Shown here piece by piece: positions 4,806 to 6,114 of a stretch of 6,114 bases of DNA. Numbering within the stretch: the stretch's first letter is position 1; each line of letters starts with the position of its first letter. Source of the stretch: JAZDDE01 sp039714435 (GTDB lineage: Bacteria > Gemmatimonadota > Gemmatimonadetes > Palauibacterales > Palauibacteraceae); assembly GCA_039714435.1 (NCBI GenBank), contig JBDLJJ010000144.1:1-6114 (forward strand), in the 5' to 3' direction. The notes under the pieces were generated by a model. That model did not search any database, had not been told where the DNA came from, and saw nothing but the letters and a program-made list of their open reading frames with translations. The position numbers and the translations under genes are program-made.

Positions 4806-5959
4806 TGGATCCAGCGAGGCTCAATCCGGGAATCCTCTCGCGTGCGGCGGCGGGGTGGGGCCTATTCGCCCTCGCCGTCGCTGCGCCTGCTGTCGCCATC
4901 GCGCAGCCCGTGACTGACAGGTCTCCGAACCTCAACGGAACCTGGATCAGCTCTCCGCGAGTCTTGCACTTTCAACTTGCGCACCGGTTCGAGGTGGCGG
5001 GTGGCGACACTGACGTCACCGATATTTTCGGCGACGGCAAGATCGTCAATTATCCGACATTCGAATTCAGCTACGGTCTGGTTGATCGGGTGATGGTTGG
5101 CTTTCGGTATAGCAGCAACAGTCTGATAGCCGGCAGCTTCAACGAATGGCAGCCGTACGCCAAGACGGCGTTGATACCCAATCGAGGCGGATCCAGGCCG
5201 TCCCTGGCGCTGACAGGCGCCTGGAACTCGGCCGCCGAGAGCTTTGACGGTGAGCTTGCGTTGCAGTCGAACCCGGGCCGTTTCGTTCTGCTCGGTGCCG
5301 TGAGGGGCTTCAGCAACGGCTTTGAGAGGCCCGGAGCGGAGGGTTTTTCGGCCGTTGCCCTCGCGGCGGGCGCCGGCGTTCGCCTTACCCGATACATCAC
5401 ACTCTCGGCTGATGTCGCCGACGTCGTCACTGAGCCCGGCTTATCGACAGCCTGGAGTGCCTCGCTGGGCATCGGGATTCCGTACACTCCGCACAGTCTG
5501 TCGATCGTGGCCACCAACGTCAGTAGCGGGACGATGGAAGGGCAGTCGGTGGGCATCGACGGGGCTACTTACTGGGGGTTCGAGTTCACGGTCCCGTTCA
5601 GCGGGTTCGCCCGCTGGGGTAAGATTTTCGATCCGGCTTCGAGCGGTTCTGCCGCGGCGCTGGCCGACGAAGCAGCTGCGGGCGAAAGCCGAAGGGTAGT
5701 GGAGATAGAAATCCGCGGGATGAAGTTCGACGAGGCCGAAATCGAAATTCCGGCCGGCACGACCGTACGGTGGGTGAACCGCGATCCGGTGGCTCACACC
5801 AGCACCGCGGATGGCGACGCGAGTGGCGACCAGCCGGCCTGGAGTTCGCCCAGCCTGGGCCCAGGAGACGTGTACGAATACACGTTCGAGACTCCCGGAC
5901 AGTTCACCTATCACTGCGTACCGCATCCGTTCATGCGCGGTGCGATCACGGTGCGGTAG
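4805..5959 (+). CDS. DUF5777-like beta-barrel fused to a C-terminal amicyanin-like cupredoxin
   Basis: This 384-residue exported protein has a signal peptide at residues 1-33 (hydrophobic GWGLFALAVAAPAVAIA, cleavage expected after AIA before QPV). Residues about 41-276 form alternating amphipathic strands resembling the DUF5777 outer-membrane barrel family: VLHFQLAHRFE near the start, FGDGKIVNYPTFEFSYGL with VMVGFRYSS, and the closing YWGFEFTVPF. An Ala-rich linker (279-294) leads to a complete type 1 copper domain (297-384) with EIRGMKFDEAEIEIPAGTTV, then VRWVNRDPVAH. The copper ligands are His331, Cys371, His374 and Met377; the Cys-X2-His-X2-Met loop (YHCVPHPFMRG) has exactly the amicyanin spacing. 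The cupredoxin would face the periplasm if the barrel sits in the outer membrane (inference). The ATG shares the A of the lipoprotein TGA (TGATG), so translation is coupled. Likely roles are electron transfer or copper binding at the outer membrane. DUF5777 assignment is from memory of the family pattern; the cupredoxin call is firm. Confidence 0.88.
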   Translation: MDPARLNPGILSRAAAGWGLFALAVAAPAVAIAQPVTDRSPNLNGTWISSPRVLHFQLAHRFEVAGGDTDVTDIFGDGKIVNYPTFEFSYGLVDRVMVGFRYSSNSLIAGSFNEWQPYAKTALIPNRGGSRPSLALTGAWNSAAESFDGELALQSNPGRFVLLGAVRGFSNGFERPGAEGFSAVALAAGAGVRLTRYITLSADVADVVTEPGLSTAWSASLGIGIPYTPHSLSIVATNVSSGTMEGQSVGIDGATYWGFEFTVPFSGFARWGKIFDPASSGSAAALADEAAAGESRRVVEIEIRGMKFDEAEIEIPAGTTVRWVNRDPVAHTSTADGDASGDQPAWSSPSLGPGDVYEYTFETPGQFTYHCVPHPFMRGAITVR

Positions 5960-5996
5960 CTAACCAGGGCGTTCACACTTCATTGAGTCTCGGATC

Positions 5997-6025
5997 TTGA
6001 CCCGAGGAACATTCTAGGATAGTAT
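5997..6025 (+). promoter_or_regulatory. Sigma-70-type promoter of the right-edge gene
   Basis: TTGACC (5997-6002, five of six consensus bases) is followed after 17 bases by TAGTAT (6020-6025, four of six). Transcription would start near 6032, inside the inverted repeats described separately, about 47 bases before the ATG at 6079. Confidence 0.5.
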
Positions 6026-6052
6026 CTGTTATAACAACTATCGTGATAACAG
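6018..6052 (+). promoter_or_regulatory. Nested inverted repeats, probable operator
   Basis: CTGTTAT (6026-6032) and ATAACAG (6046-6052) are perfect inverted copies spaced by 13 bases. GATAGT (6018-6023) and ACTATC (6037-6042) form a second perfect pair, also spaced by 13. TGTTATAACA (6027-6036) is a perfect 10-bp palindrome. The cluster covers the -10 box and the expected transcription start, the usual place for a repressor site of the MarR type. Confidence 0.5.
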
Positions 6053-6078
6053 TAGTCGGAATTAGGGGCCACGTTAGA

Positions 6079-6114
6079 ATGACGAAGCGATTGCAAGAGG
6101 AACTCAAGCAGACC
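6079..6114 (+). CDS. Start of a second, probably MarR-family, regulator (cut by window edge)
   Basis: Only 12 codons are visible: MTKRLQEELKQT. AGGGG at 6064-6068 lies ten bases before the ATG. The pattern R-[LI]-[QK]-[EQ]-E-[LI]-K-Q matches residues 10-17 of the MarR protein at 3505 (RIKQEIKQ), and many MarR proteins open with a similar LQxEIKQxKPF lead before helix 1. The promoter with an overlapping palindromic operator also fits an autoregulated repressor. The assignment rests on this short lead and the context, so it stays tentative. Confidence 0.5.
   Translation, partial: MTKRLQEELKQT

Noticed and set aside
5071..5926. Two 161-codon minus-strand frames opposite the barrel-cupredoxin gene
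   Set aside because: They are antisense shadows of the barrel and the cupredoxin, without domain or ribosome-site support.
5989..6006. CTCGG/CCGAG hairpin after the barrel-cupredoxin gene as a terminator
   Set aside because: The stem is only 5 bp, no T-run follows, and it overlaps the -35 box of the next promoter.
1..6114. Defence system, CRISPR array, toxin-antitoxin pair or mobile element
   Set aside because: No spaced repeats, nuclease, transposase or integrase motif is present in any frame, and the PadR/small-protein pair lacks toxin features.

Overview
The window is GC-rich and densely coded, and reads as a chromosomal piece of a free-living Gram-negative bacterium. A putative outer-membrane barrel, a lipoprotein with PKD-like repeats, a TolB/FlgO-like TPR membrane protein and a PadR regulator together suggest Gemmatimonadota or Acidobacteriota. 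The phylum is an inference from gene style only. I see no rRNA, tRNA, CRISPR array, insertion sequence or phage gene.

Left part (1-1452), mainly minus strand. Position 2-52 may hold the 3' tail of a plus-strand gene, followed by a GC-rich hairpin (58-93). Minus-strand genes then run leftwards: a 36-codon small membrane protein (1342-1452), a DUF457/YdjM-like membrane protein (790-1341) whose GTG start directly follows the TAG stop of the small ORF, a PadR-family repressor (315-671) and a 62-residue single-span membrane protein (123-311) that follows PadR by three bases and has a strong Shine-Dalgarno sequence.

Middle (1608-3359), plus strand. One long gene encodes a three-span membrane protein with a TolB/FlgO-like domain and a TPR region. 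It is divergent from the left cluster.

Right part (3421-5959), plus strand. A MarR regulator with a recognisable sigma-70-type promoter and overlapping inverted repeats is followed by a lipoprotein with two PKD-like repeats. Next comes a signal-peptide protein that fuses a DUF5777-like barrel to a complete C-terminal type 1 copper (amicyanin-like) domain; its ATG shares one base with the lipoprotein stop. The three genes look like one MarR-controlled unit for a cell-envelope copper or electron-transfer function.

Right edge (5997-6114). A second promoter, overlapped by perfect inverted repeats, precedes the start of another gene. Its first 12 codons resemble the N-terminal region of the MarR protein upstream, so two related regulators probably flank the barrel-cupredoxin operon. 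The barrel-cupredoxin fusion and its tandem-MarR context are the most interesting part of the window.
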